NCBI GenBank assembly: GCA_934045075.1
Contig: OW203736.1
Location: forward strand, 1,032,091-1,096,090
Reading direction: 5' to 3'
Length of the DNA: 64,000 nt
Source: Yponomeuta sedellus
Taxonomy: Eukaryota; Arthropoda; Insecta; Lepidoptera; Yponomeutidae
Below are positions 47,501 to 53,663 of the stretch, in pieces. A program made the position numbers and the translations under genes. Each line of letters begins with the position of its first letter. Positions within the stretch are counted from its first letter, which is position 1. The notes beneath the pieces are model-generated. The model did no database searches. It saw only the letters and a program-made list of their open reading frames with translations, and had not been told where the DNA came from.

Positions 47501-50386
47501 CTGATATTATGTTGTGTGGTTTGCCTTGCGTAGGTAGGTACCTAACGTAAACAAACTTTGTGTAGTGTTAAATTTATTTCTCTCTACTCAAATTCTATCC
47601 TATACAAGAACAAGAAAGTCATTAGTAGGTATACAATGGACACTTCAGATTTAGAGGGATTCGTACGCGCTGACAGCCGAAATCTACCCAAGGTAGATCT
47701 TTCAATGCTTTTGGAGTTCATGCATCATGCATGACGATGCAGCGAAAATAAGAGGTGCAACCGTGATGATGAAAACCATGATTTCAGTTTTATGAAATAG
47801 GCCCCGGAGACCATCAGCAACCAAAAATAAAGGGGGGGGGCACGTGAATAACAATGTACTACTTAAGAAATACGATAATTAATAATTAAAAATTATTCTT
47901 CGCCATCACTAAATAAATTAAACACTTCTTCGTCCTCAAGCAGTGTATTAGAAACATATAGGATGAAGAAATGATAGAAAGTTGAAAATATACTTATTAT
48001 TTTTGTGTTTCAATCACTAATTACTCAATTAAAAGATAATACGGCAGATCAGCGATTTTTTTTTATAAATACGGCAATTTGAAGGTTTAGATACGGCAAC
48101 CCAGATTTTGACGATAATAACACTGGTCGTCAGCTAAGTCGCTAAATTATTTTTGTCCTCAAAACTTTTTTCTTGTCGCTAAGGCTCTCGCAAAAGTCGT
48201 CATTTCTAGCGACTAAGTCGCTAAATTGGCAACACTGATTTTTTAGTTTAGATCTTGAAATTGACTTTTTTTTTTATCGTGGCACAGGCATGTTCACTGG
48301 GAGCCATGGTGTGACGTCATCAGCGTATTTTTGTGTTTTTACCATTTTCTCGGAAATGAAACCACAGAAAAAACTGAAATAAATTTTTACGTGCTTTACA
48401 AAGCCAAATCTCGAAATGGTTTTCGAATTAGAGCTCCATACAATTTTGAAATGTTGTCAATTGCTACAGTTACAAAATTATCATGTTTTGTCCTGTTTTT
48501 TTGCAGATGTGATCTTTTTTTTTTTAGTAAAATCGGTTTTAAAACTCGAACTAAAAACTAAAGTTGATACAAATGTATATGTTACAGTCAAAACAGTAAA
48601 GTATTACTATATTTTATAAAGTATATTTTACAGTAAAGTAAAATACTTATGTATCCAACAATGTCGAGCTGGTTTTCGGTCTTACATGTTCAACCTAACA
48701 CGCTTCTTCGCGCTCCGCTACGCTACGCGCTTCGTGGCACCTATATTTTTCCTGTCGCAGATTGAGAGATGCATAATTTTTGGTGTGTTTACCATTAATG
48801 GTATTTCAAATGTAAGCTTTGGACAAAAGTACTTTTGACTGATTTTAGCAGTCAAAACTAGTTTTGACCGCTTAAGAGTTATGACATTATGTAACGATTA
48901 CTTTTTTACACTGTCAAAATAGCCTTTTCACATGTAGTGGTGGGGAGTGTGTGCGGCTGCGCTCGCGCCTTTCTATGAAGATAGATAGATTGAATATTCT
49001 TTATTGTACACAGAAATTACAGTAACAGAAATTATATAAAAAATACAGTACAGATGGCGGCCTTCTTCCATTTCTTCCAAGCAACCGTAGACGGAGACAA
49101 GAGAGAAATTAGAGACGGGTAGTCGGTGCAATACAGAAATATTGAAATTAGTATCTCAGCGAAATTTATATAAACTTAGGGCCTGTTTCACAATCTGCAA
49201 ATAAAGTTCCGGATAAGCTATCCGCAACCAGGGCTGCCGTTTGTTCTAAATTTAAATAAATATTCCTATATTGCGTATGTTTGTTTATGGCTTCAAATTT
49301 AGAACAAACGGCAGCCCTGGTTGCGGATAGCTTATCCGGAACTTTACTTGCAGATTGTGAAACAGATCCTTACTTAAACCACATACATAAATAATTAAAT
49401 GAATAAATAATTAAGATATACATACATACTAATAAATGATAAGATTACGTGGCGTGGTTTTACATTCCAGACGCGGCTGTTGAGAACCCCTCCACGAGTG
49501 CGGGCGGCTCGAAGAAGCGGAAGGGGAAGAAGCACGAAAAAAATAAGAAGTAAGTCGCCATGGCCTATACCTTCTTCAGGGAAGAGACCCGTGTCCTTCG
49601 GCGGGGATATAATGGGATAATGATGATGATGAAGTCGCCATTCTGTATTTCACTTCACAACCTAGTGTCGGGCCCCGCAGACATTCCATATCAACCCTTG
49701 TGTGTCCCCACTGCTGGGGCACGGGTCTTTTCCTGCATCGCAGGAAGGTTAGTCTATATTCCACCTCGGGGGCCAAGTCCGGGTTGGTGGAGGATTGTAA
49801 GACTGCGGCGCGCCTTACTGTCAAAAGTTACCGAGCCGCCCATGAGGCCTCTGACATGGCTTAACGACTGCCATTACATGTCAGCCGGCACCGGCGGGTT
49901 AACGTGCCTTGCGAAGCACGGAAGCGCTCGGAAAAATGACACTAGCGGTAGTCACGGGACGGTCACCCATGCACCTGACCGTGCCTGTGATTGCTTCCTA
50001 TCACTCGGTTCGACTAGGCCACAAGCGTTAATAAATTAATTTACTTAAATTTGTAAAGTTAGGTTAGCTGGTAGATAATGCTAAGTAGCATTAAGTTCGC
50101 CTATGTGCAATTTTTTTTTATGCCATAACGAATTTTAATAATAATAATAATTTATAACGCTGCATTTTAATCGCGCTTAAAACCATATCAACCCTGCCCC
50201 GGTACTGTCCAGTAGAGTTACCAAAGGACTGCGTGACGAAACTTACATCCGTCTCCCAGGAAGAGAGAGTGCGAGGAGGCGCTGCGCCGGCTGACGTCCC
50301 ACGTCCGCGGCGACGGAGAGGACCACCTCGACACGTCTCTCTCCCGAGAAGAGGACTTCCTCGCGCAGTACAAGTCGCTGCTCTGA
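23470..50386 (+). CDS. NUB1: NUB1 orthologue (NEDD8 ultimate buster 1), 13 coding exons
   Basis: Exons 23470-23598, 27225-27484, 28208-28308, 29578-29699, 30597-30754, 35922-36118, 37612-37736, 39504-39667, 42679-42847, 43834-43923, 44937-45051, 49471-49549 and 50260-50386 join in phase to 611 codons, close to the roughly 615 of vertebrate NUB1. Order: N-terminal helices (1-80), ubiquitin-like domain (about 85-163), helical/TPR-like middle with the conserved VLQLDIVWCY and LRALQHAADA helices (205-364), UBA1 (365-401, LGW), UBA2 (about 433-470, AGF), UBA3 (about 499-538, MGY), Lys-rich NLS-like segment and acidic C-terminus. In mammals NUB1 binds NEDD8 and FAT10 through its UBA region and delivers conjugates to the proteasome; role here inferred by homology. 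Introns are loaded with retroposons and MITEs. Confidence 0.95.
24557..24807 (-). mobile_element. tRNA-like modular retroposon A, snap-back copy with TSD
   Basis: Bracketed by ACATTCACCTCTT at 24544-24556 and 24808-24820 (13 bp). On the minus strand it begins with TTAAAAACCTATTTAGAGGC and a short inverted piece, then continues with the tRNA-like unit and the CCTTAGCACGGGTTAGTGCA tail plus A-rich end. Confidence 0.88.
26152..26270 (+). repeat. Dispersed repeat D
   Basis: GATAGATAGATAGAGAACAC, then TTTATTGTACAC and GGCCGCGGCCTTATC. Other copies: 722-830, 6440-6590 (reverse), 32800-32950 (reverse), 48982-49075 and 51922-52045. The GATA run at one end and variable truncation suggest a SINE or LINE 3' end with a simple-repeat tail. 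Confidence 0.7.
26928..26988. repeat. Perfect 60-bp palindrome
   Basis: CCAGCTATTAAAATCCATAG followed by GACATAG, a short centre and the exact complement. No internal gene. It lies 240 bp before NUB1 exon 2. Confidence 0.9.
27038..27152. repeat. Second hairpin cluster before NUB1 exon 2
   Basis: GAAAATATTCTAACTATAGG ... CAATAAAG (27041-27083) is inverted at 27089-27128, and a small CGGAGCTAAGCTCCG palindrome then leads back into GAAAATATTCTA. It ends about 75 bp before the exon 2 acceptor. Confidence 0.88.
27225..27484 (+). CDS. NUB1: NUB1 exon 2
   Basis: Residues 44-129. Opens after TTTCTGCAG and closes at GATTCAAG before GTCAGT, phase 2. Contains the end of the N-terminal helical region and the first half of the ubiquitin-like domain (TGVATLRVKATVPGVGPKS onward). 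Confidence 0.93.
27485..28207. other. NUB1 intron 2 contents
   Basis: 27840-27990 is a dispersed repeat with two TGACGTCA sites (27856-27863 and 27926-27933) and a CCAGAGCGTTTTGGCGG end; a copy occurs in reverse at 46795-46970. The rest is unassigned. Confidence 0.55.
28208..28308 (+). CDS. NUB1: NUB1 exon 3
   Basis: Residues 130-163, the second half of the ubiquitin-like domain: VKLIFNGKVIKP then SIEEQGIKNGVLIMALVMA. Acceptor CCTTTCAG; ends phase 1 before GTACAT. Confidence 0.93.
28309..29577. other. NUB1 intron 3 contents
   Basis: 28680-28800 is the dispersed repeat shared with 6200-6330. 28998-29545 is filled by retroposon A in tandem and snap-back form. 28310-28680 has nothing recognisable. 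Confidence 0.55.
28998..29545. mobile_element. tRNA-like retroposon A, tandem plus inverted copy
   Basis: Two head-to-tail minus-strand units start TTAAAAACCTATTTAGAGGC at about 29023 and 29329. The second then folds back at about 29433 into the plus-strand A-box region (CCAATTGGAAGAGCGCTGGC) and the CCTTAGCACGGGTTAGTGCA tail. It ends about 30 bp before NUB1 exon 4. Confidence 0.85.
29578..29699 (+). CDS. NUB1: NUB1 exon 4
   Basis: Residues 164-204: DTPDAVKKEDRMYMEMKTTR and an acidic end (YADDFEDDDEYMQ). Acceptor ATGTGGCAG, donor CAG before GTGTGT, phase 0. It is the linker between the ubiquitin-like domain and the helical region. Confidence 0.9.
29700..30596. other. NUB1 intron 4 contents
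   Basis: 29815-29960 is a decayed SINE B-type head plus GAAGGAAAACAT core. 30103-30456 is a forward 5S-like SINE. A CGCACCGCAACTG word flanks the insert on both sides (about 30072 and 30558). Confidence 0.6.
30103..30456 (+). mobile_element. 5S-like SINE (family C), forward
   Basis: Its 5S-like part, 30142-30200, contains GGTTAAGCAACAACAGGCGC, GGTCAGGTGCAGGATGGGTG and then ACC, in the same order as the box A and box C regions of insect 5S rRNA. Confidence 0.87.
30597..30754 (+). CDS. NUB1: NUB1 exon 5
   Basis: Residues 205 to about 257. LEDQSGRCVELPAAERRALL, then LALHDRGRAAIKQHDYPLAL, the start of the TPR-like helical region. Acceptor GTCCACAG; ends phase 2 at TTCAG before GTAGAG. Strongly GC-rich. 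Confidence 0.93.
30757..30835 (+). mobile_element. tRNA-like SINE head (family F)
   Basis: GAGCGGTGGCAGCGGAGCGG, TAGAGCGCCGGCTTCTCAAT and a B-box GGTTCGAACCCC. It lies directly after the NUB1 exon 5 donor. Related copies: 54668-54790 and, reversed, 43590-43685. Confidence 0.7.
30866..31047 (-). mobile_element. tRNA-derived SINE (family E), reverse
   Basis: The minus-strand head GACCTCTGTGGCGTAGCGGT, AGCGCGTCTGCCTACCATGC and GGCTCGAATCCCGG resemble a tRNA with A and B boxes; the body ends in ACGACACGGGGTATCCTAGT. Copies also at 38740-38907 and 51215-51408. Confidence 0.82.
31281..31639 (+). mobile_element. 5S-like SINE (family C) with clear target duplication
   Basis: AAATGGCTGAA at 31270-31280 and 31640-31650 brackets the element, which fixes its ends: TGAAGCGCTCGTGGCCTAGG at the left and GGTTGATAACG at the right, 359 bp. 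The 5S-like segment is 31322-31385. The 70 bp after it repeat the flank of the copy at 30103-30456. Confidence 0.9.
32235..32490 (+). mobile_element. Repeat J plus LINE tail
   Basis: CCCGCGGGTGTCGTAAAAGG, ACTGCAATCCCCAACCCGCA and GCGTGGGGATTATGGGCA, followed by the GGCTATGTCCAGCAGTGGAC tail. Repeat J recurs at 37155-37345. Probably the 3' portion of a non-LTR element. Confidence 0.7.
32562..32795 (-). mobile_element. tRNA-derived SINE (family E2), reverse
   Basis: Second copy of the 5155-5388 element, with the better preserved B box (GGTTCGACCCCGGCC on the minus strand). Confidence 0.82.
33415..33790 (+). mobile_element. LINE C-terminal fragment (RTE-like)
   Basis: A 113-codon open frame (33442-33783) encodes the tail of an endonuclease/reverse transcriptase polyprotein: RTKVIDIAQRISELKWQWAG, HIPRRTDNRWSKRVLEWRP and GRPPTRWHDDMRKTADRCWM. 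A TCCAGCAGGGAACTAATATA tail with GAAGATGAAGAA follows. The RT and endonuclease domains are absent, so it is a 5'-truncated copy. Confidence 0.85.
33889..34120 (-). mobile_element. 5S-like SINE (family C), truncated
   Basis: Keeps the TTGTATGTCCCC end and body; stops before the 5S-like head near 34120. Confidence 0.85.
34550..35890 (+). repeat. 1.3-kb TTTTCATTTCA / TTTTCA array
   Basis: 34690-35370 is mostly an 11-bp unit TTTTCATTTCA repeated about 60 times almost without change. 35370-35690 is about 50 perfect TTTTCA hexamers. 35690-35890 returns to irregular TTTCA/TTTTCA/TTTCG mixtures. The array ends about 30 bp before the exon 6 acceptor. Confidence 0.97.
35922..36118 (+). CDS. NUB1: NUB1 exon 6
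   Basis: Residues 257-322. Opens after CTTCCCCGCAG and ends phase 1 at GAAAACG before GTGAGC. Encodes SDCSSSLLSQTDNCAVLQLD then IVWCYVCLRALQHAADAARR, the most conserved helical part of NUB1. Confidence 0.94.
36119..37611. other. NUB1 intron 6 contents
   Basis: 36119-37080 has no recognised repeat or exon. 37085-37145 is a reversed LINE tail (GTCCACTGCTGGACATATCC). 37155-37345 is repeat J. 37350-37610 is unassigned. Confidence 0.55.
37612..37736 (+). CDS. NUB1: NUB1 exon 7
   Basis: Residues 323-364: NERVLYMRLYLLQGIVAYHQ, then NQRAEARALLEKAELEL. Last TPR-like helices before the UBA region. Acceptor GTTATCAG, donor AAA before GTAAGA, phase 0. Confidence 0.94.
37875..38465 (-). mobile_element. 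5S-like SINE (family C) interrupted by retroposon A
   Basis: TTCCCACAATC at 37864-37874 and 38466-38476 is the 11-bp target duplication of the host SINE. At 38200 the SINE is interrupted and resumes at 38434, with CAAGTGATTGATT duplicated (38187-38199 and 38421-38433). Confidence 0.9.
38200..38420 (+). mobile_element. Retroposon A nested in the SINE
   Basis: Runs from ATACTATTTTTATTTTTAAT through a GTACGTAATACAGAGAATAG inverted pair and the tRNA-like unit (A box TAGCTCAGTTGGAAAGAGCG, B box GGTTCGAATCCC) to GCCTCTAAATAGGTTTT. Confidence 0.9.
38740..38907 (-). mobile_element. tRNA-derived SINE (family E), reverse
   Basis: Same order as 30866-31047 with a deletion in the B-box region. Confidence 0.8.
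39027..39396 (+). mobile_element. 5S-like SINE (family C), forward
   Basis: Complete copy from CGCTCGTGGTCTAGG to GGTTGATAACG, about 110 bp before exon 8. Confidence 0.9.
39504..39667 (+). CDS. NUB1: NUB1 exon 8 (UBA1)
   Basis: Residues 365-418. UBA1 reads VDESSVQALMQLGWSRGEAR, then AGLREAAGHVQRAHASL; a basic helix ERRREKELARERRRLAK follows. Acceptor GTGCTGTGCAG; ends phase 2 at GCCAA before GTACGT. The last part of this exon and its donor are the source of the minisatellite downstream. Confidence 0.92.
39668..41640 (+). repeat. 61-bp minisatellite derived from the end of NUB1 exon 8
   Basis: About 27 copies of a unit near 61 bp, each containing GGCTCGCCAAGTACGTAG, the last codons and splice donor of exon 8. 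Two unit types: one keeps GAGCTGGCCAGGGAGCGCCG (exon sequence), the other has AAAGTAGACTGGAAAGTGGC. A longer spacer beginning CTGAACTAGAATCCTCTAAA occurs at about 39677, 40118, 40432 and 40871, giving a higher-order period near 753 bp. Because 61 is not a multiple of 3, the reading frame shifts from unit to unit. Confidence 0.95.
41700..41995 (+). pseudogene. LINE endonuclease N-terminus, broken
   Basis: Reads MVSFNCKSVKRSVQCIRELC, DKYDIIAIQEH, a stop, LLPHDIPYLGTVHQDFEF and GRPYGGVGILWRKRL. This is the start of an AP-endonuclease-type domain (with the IAIQEH and GGVGILWR motifs) of a Jockey/CR1-like retroelement, cut off after about 90 codons and interrupted by TAG. Confidence 0.75.
42030..42095 (+). 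repeat. Repeat H fragment
   Basis: GTAACGTTCATTAAGCCGCA ... AATAAAACC, as at 272-420 reversed. It lies directly after the broken LINE endonuclease, which suggests both come from one element with an internal deletion. Confidence 0.6.
42124..42495 (+). mobile_element. 5S-like SINE (family C), forward
   Basis: Complete but with a deletion in the 5S-like head (near 42186) and a duplicated CCCCACTGCTGGGG in opposite orientation near its 3' end. Confidence 0.85.
42535..42617 (-). pseudogene. Captured ABC-transporter fragment (Walker B and D-loop)
   Basis: The minus strand reads LVLLDEPSSGVDPLRQPART in one frame. LVLLDEP is a Walker B motif and SSGVDP the following D-loop, as in ABCA-type transporters. 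Only about 80 bp remain, placed between a 5S-like SINE and a second piece of SINE 3' end (42610-42655). It is a fragment, not a gene. Confidence 0.6.
42679..42847 (+). CDS. NUB1: NUB1 exon 9 (UBA2)
   Basis: Completes K419 and encodes 420-475, including VSAPLVGALAAAGFGRRLAA and RALRHANNHAGDAIRLI. Acceptor GTGCCCCAG, donor CTG before GTCAGT, phase 0. Very GC-rich. Confidence 0.92.
42880..43090 (+). repeat. Tandem duplication, about 106 bp, after exon 9
   Basis: ATTACAAGTGCGGAAAGGCT starts two copies at about 42880 and 42986; each runs to GCAGCCGAAGGCGAGGGTTG, ACAGTCGGAACAAG. Related words occur in the GC-rich block at 13255-13700. Confidence 0.85.
43230..43375. mobile_element. Retroposon A, short snap-back copy
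   Basis: TTAAACCTATTTAGAGGCTA (minus-type start), a jump to the plus-strand B box (GGGTTCGATTCCCGGCATGG), then GCCT-like end and the GTCCTTAGCACGGGTTAGTG tail. Confidence 0.82.
43376..43690. mobile_element. SINE core and tRNA-like fragments
   Basis: 43376-43530 has the GAAGGAAAACATCGTAAGGA core; 43550-43590 a retroposon A scrap; 43590-43685 a reversed family F tRNA-like head (GGGCTTCGAACCCACAATCT). Confidence 0.65.
43834..43923 (+). CDS. NUB1: NUB1 exon 10
   Basis: Residues 476-505: LISSDEGSGEDEMPSSDDSL and VEPNEKLVIE. An acidic, Ser-rich linker leading into the first helix of UBA3. Acceptor TTGTCAACAG, donor GAG before GTAAGA, phase 0. Confidence 0.9.
43924..44936. other. NUB1 intron 10 contents
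   Basis: Truncated 5S-like SINE reversed (43995-44185), repeat D scrap (44205-44245), a segment with TGACGTCA (44322-44329) and an inverted-repeat element (44716-44906) 30 bp before exon 11. Confidence 0.6.
44716..44906. mobile_element. MITE with 49-bp terminal inverted repeats
   Basis: ACGGTCTCAGTGCGCTCGGT ... CCATCCGAGTAAACTAATGC at the left is inverted at the right with only a few differences. A CAAAAAACCGTC(C/T)AATNAGGAGCAT word is tandemly repeated inside. Target duplication not clear. Confidence 0.82.
44937..45051 (+). CDS. NUB1: NUB1 exon 11 (UBA3)
   Basis: Residues 506-543: LAAMGYEMEQARAALKLARN then HPSGAVDILVAGGGYVSE. The MGY loop and hydrophobic helices are canonical for UBA. Acceptor AACCTCGCAG, ends phase 1 before GTAAAC. 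Confidence 0.94.
45560..46208. mobile_element. hAT-like MITE with GTAGTTA subterminal repeats
   Basis: Many copies of GTAGTTA / TAACTAC and GATTAC / GTAATC fill both ends (45560-45790 and 46000-46200) in opposite orientation. The right end reads TACGTCCGCCCAACACTGG, the complement of a CCAGTGTTGGGCGG start typical of hAT ends. The matching left terminus is not clear. Confidence 0.6.
49179..49372. mobile_element. MITE with TTA target duplication (Harbinger-like)
   Basis: GGGCCTGTTTCACAATCTGC at the left is inverted at the right end (GCAGATTGTGAAACAGATCC), and the arms match for about 70 bp, including TCCGGATAAGCTATCCGCAA. TTA precedes and follows the element, as in PIF/Harbinger insertions. 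Confidence 0.82.
49471..49549 (+). CDS. NUB1: NUB1 exon 12
   Basis: Completes D544 and encodes 545-569 with SKKRKGKKHEKNKK, a Lys-rich nuclear-localisation-like segment. Acceptor TACATTCCAG, ends phase 2 at AAGAA before GTAAGT. Confidence 0.9.
49690..50030 (-). mobile_element. 5S-like SINE (family C), reverse
   Basis: Fills most of NUB1 intron 12. The 5S-like head is shortened near 49985. Confidence 0.85.
50260..50386 (+). CDS. NUB1: NUB1 exon 13 (terminal)
   Basis: Completes K570 and encodes 571-611: KRECEEALRRLTSHVRGDGE, then DHLDTSLSREEDFLAQYKSL and L before TGA (50384-50386). The acidic DYLDSTL-like motif near the end is typical of NUB1. Acceptor CGTCTCCCAG. Confidence 0.93.
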
Positions 50387-50492
50387 GTGAGTAGCGTAGC
50401 GCTGGGGGCCGTTTAACTTGTCCGCTGAGCACTAGCCATGCTCATGTAACACCGGCAATTGGAAGGTGTTAGGCAGAAACAGTCCAACCCAC

Positions 50493-50498
50493 AATAAA
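50493..50498 (+). terminator. NUB1 poly(A) signal AATAAA
   Basis: About 107 bp after the stop, followed by a T-rich stretch at 50518-50545. First canonical signal downstream of the stop. Confidence 0.7.
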
Positions 50499-50549
50499 TG
50501 AGTTTTGTAGGAAAACGTTTTTTTTATGTATAACATTGTTTTTTAAGCG

Positions 50550-50945
50550 ATTGTGACGAAGCCCACAGGTAGGAAGGTAATAATGTGTTTCGGTTCTATG
50601 TATGTATGTATGTATGAATGTATGTTTGTATTTATGTATGTATGTATGTATGTATGTATGTATGTATGTATGTATGTATGTATGTATGTATGTATGTATG
50701 TATGTATGTATGTATGTATGTATGTATGTATGTATGTATGTATGTATGAATGTATGTTTGTATTTATGTACGTATGTGTGTGTGTATGTCTGTATGCATG
50801 TGTATGTATGTCGATTCTATATTCCCTCACAACTCCTTAACAAATCGTCAGATTTCTACTAATTAGGTTTCAATCGATTTCGTCGTATTTTCTCCCGCGT
50901 GTCATAGGTTGTATGAAATCAACATAAATAAAACGGAAATGCAAA
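50550..50945 (+). mobile_element. Microsatellite-associated repeat with long (GTAT)n
   Basis: Same arrangement as 6950-7155, with about 40 GTAT units (50600-50770) interrupted by a few variants (GAATGTATGTTTGTATTTAT at both ends of the run). Confidence 0.8.
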
Positions 50946-50999
50946 AAAAACAATAAAAAGCCAAAAAAAATTACTGAAATTAAAAATAACCGACATCCC

Positions 51000-51660
51000 G
51001 TCTTCTTCTTCTTCAGGCTATATTAGTCCACTGCTGGACATAGCCCTCCCCTAATGAGCGCTATAGGGCAAGGTTGTGACATCCCGTCTGCCGAGCATTA
51101 ACTGGGTACTTAGTAGGCCAGGCTCAAAGTCAAAATTGCGAGGTACCTAGTATGGTTCCGCCAGATTAGTAATTAATGCTCAGCAGTCCGTTATTCTCAA
51201 TTCAAGAACACTTAACATTTACATACAGACACATATATTGCTTCTGGTCCCACACTGGTATACCCTGTGTCGTGGGAACCAGAAACAGCGACATCCCATA
51301 CACTTAAACAACCAAGACCTGGGGTTGTTTTTTGTCCCCAGCCGGGGTACGAACCCGGTACCTCTCGCATGTTAGGCAGATGCGCTACCGCTGCGCCACA
51401 GAGGTCGTCACTCCAACGGTTGTCGGTTCTGCCACTGCCACTTCAGCTCGCTAATTCTCTGAGCTATGTCGATAACTTTGGTTCTCTGTCGGATGCAAGC
51501 GACTCCGCGACTCGACAAACGTAGTGTAGGACGCCCACCGACCAGGTGGGATGACGATCTGCGAAAAACTGCCGGCAGATGCTGGATGCGGCAAGCTGAA
51601 GACGGCGCGCTCTGGCGCTCATTAGGGGAGGGCTGTGTCCAGCAGTGGACTAATATTTTA
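51000..51660. mobile_element. LINE tails and SINE E
   Basis: 51005-51065 reversed LINE tail (GTCCACTGCTGGACATAGCC), 51215-51408 SINE E reversed, then 51418-51655 two LINE C-terminal pieces joined (one reversed, one forward with GRPPTRWDDDLRKTAGRCWM). Confidence 0.75.
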
Positions 51661-52180
51661 TTTTAATTTTATTATAAAAGGAAAACTTACAGCTATGAAC
51701 AAAACACATTGCGATTGAGAGCCAATTACAAGTTTTCACTTGTAGAAATATTTTAGAAAAAGAAAATTTTTTGCCCACTACAAAACAATACAAATACACA
51801 CACACACATATTATGGTCTCGATCAATCAATCGATCCCCGATAGAATGCATTCCAATAAGGAATACATTCTATCGGGTATCGAATACAAGGAATTGCAGA
51901 AGTCCAAGGTAACAAATCTTGCGTATAGATAGATAGATAGATAGAGAACTCTTTATTGCACAACCAGAAAAATATTACAACCATGATTCTTAAATCTAAG
52001 TAATGTTATACAATTGGCGGTCTTATCGCTAAGAGCCGTATAGCCTGAAGAAAAAGAAGAAGTCCGTTGTATATTTTTATAATGTGTTTGTTCAGACGTA
52101 TTGAATGTTGAGTGATTACAAATATAATAAAACTGTATGGAATCAGGCGCTACTTTGCGGAAATCCACAATAGCATTAAA
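51661..52180. other. Intergenic stretch
   Basis: 51820-51885 has a small inverted pair around ATAGAATGCATTCC / GGAATACATTCTAT. 51922-52045 is repeat D with a GATA run. No gene. Confidence 0.5.
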
Positions 52181-52184
52181 ATGT

Positions 52185-52440
52185 GAAAATAACTTTGCTA
52201 GATGCCGCCAAAAATCCCACAAGCACCATGCGGTTAGTTAATGCACCGCCCTCCCTCCCACTTTTTCAAGCAGAAGCAAGACACGAACACACCACCACCG
52301 ACACCATTACTTGTGTGAGAAAATACGCCAAGCGTTTCGCCTCTAACACGAGGCATCCTCAGGCTCACAAGTCTTGATTTGCATTAACTAACCGCATGGT
52401 GCTTGTGAGATTACTGGCGGAATTTAGCACAGCACATTTT
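52185..52440. repeat. Dispersed repeat K
   Basis: AGCACCATGCGGTTAGTTAA, CCTCCCACTTTTTCAAGCAG and ACGAGGCATCCTCAGGC; the GCACCATGCGGTTAGTTAA word returns inverted near 52383-52405. A second copy is at 57480-57690. Confidence 0.65.
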
Positions 52441-52636
52441 AATGCAAATAAAACTTCTCAACAAAAACAATGATTTAAAAAAAAGTTTTTCCCGAAAGTT
52501 AATTATTGTGGATTGGAACGTTTCTGCGTAACACTGTACAGTTAAAGAAAGGCCCTGAAAAACTATTTGTTTCTCCCGCTTTTAGACCATATAAAGACGT
52601 CCATATTGTGTGCGAAAGAGACAAATAGTTATTTAA

Positions 52637-52799
52637 CAACTTTCCTGTCCAAGAGTCGTATATGACTCGGAGGAGTGTATTGGAACAAGTTTATGAGTCA
52701 CATTTGACTCATTTTCATTAAGTACATCTTCGGGCATACAACCATCTAACTGTGGAAGTGGGGAATTGGAATTGAATAATGTCTTGGACAGGGAAGTTG
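52637..52799. mobile_element. piggyBac-like MITE with TTAA flanks
   Basis: CAACTTTCCTGTCCAAGA at the left and its near-complement at the right (TCTTGGACAGGGAAGTTG), with TTAA at 52633-52636 and 52800-52803. Only 163 bp, so non-autonomous. Confidence 0.8.
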
Positions 52800-53002
52800 T
52801 TAATAATAATAGTTTACCAATGAATTAATCATTATTAGACCCGTTAAATGTATAACTTAATGGTTATCTATCTCCTTTCCTATACTAACAGTTCTATACC
52901 CAAATATACATTTAAGGTTGGTGTTACGTCTAGCATGCTGTCTCATTTGCACATTCTACTATTTTTAATGATTGTAAAAGAATCAGTGCAAGCAGCAGCA
53001 AG

Positions 53003-53656
53003 CGGTGGTAGCTCAGTGGGTAGAACCATGGACTGGCAAGCGAGAGCCCCAGGTTCGATCCCGAGTGCGGGCATGTACCAATGACTTTGTTTAATTTCAA
53101 AGTTACGCACATTTGCGAATTTGTAGTCGCAATATCACACGCTAACTGTGAAGGAAAACATCGTGAGGAAACCCGCGGCTTGGTTGGCTCCGCACGTATT
53201 GACTAGTCTTTCCTGTGGGCTAGGCCTACTAAGCTGTCAGGATGGTATAGGTGCTGGGCAAGCCTACACCATCTATAAAACAATGTCCCAGGCACTACAG
53301 CGTCGGAGTGGTCCCTTCACCCATCCAGTGTGAGTGAAGATACCACTGGACGCTGTATAACTACAGCGTCGGAGTGGTCCCTTCACCCATCCAGTGTGAG
53401 TGAAGATACCACTGGACGCTGTATAACTACAGCGTCGGAGTGGTCCCTTCACCCATCCAGTGTGAGTGAAGATACCACTGGACGCTGTATAACTACAGCG
53501 TCGGAGTGGTCCCTTCACCCATCCAGTGTGAGTGAAGATACCACTGGACGCTGTATAACTACAGCGTCGGAGTGGTCCCTTCACCCATCCAGTGTGAGTG
53601 AAGATACCACTGGACGCTGTATAACTCATCTCATTAAGTAGATGCAAAAAGGCCAA
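53003..53656 (+). mobile_element. tRNA-derived SINE (family B) with internal 66-bp minisatellite
   Basis: Complete head (AGCGGTGGTAGCTCAGTGGG, B box GGTTCGATCCC), core and tail. The 66-bp tail unit (CTACAGCGTCGGAGTGGTCC ... GACGCTGTATAA) is present five times in tandem at about 53295-53625, essentially identical. Other family B copies carry it once. Confidence 0.92.
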
Positions 53657-53663
53657 AAGAATC

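Larger units (their letters stand above)
45052..49470. other. NUB1 intron 11 contents
   Basis: 45560-46208 hAT-like MITE; 46555-46755 repeat I; 46795-46970 reversed copy of the TGACGTCA-bearing repeat of intron 2; 47278-47396 a 59-bp tandem duplication (TTCATCATCCCTTATATGTA start); 48982-49075 repeat D; 49179-49372 MITE. The remaining roughly 2.5 kb is AT-rich with no exon seen. Confidence 0.6.

Noticed and set aside
50543..50862. Open frames of Met-Tyr-Val-Cys or Tyr-Ile-His-Thr repeats
   Set aside because: Translation of the (GTAT)n microsatellite on either strand.
53295..53625. CRISPR-like array of identical repeats
   Set aside because: Units are contiguous without spacers and belong to a eukaryotic SINE tail.
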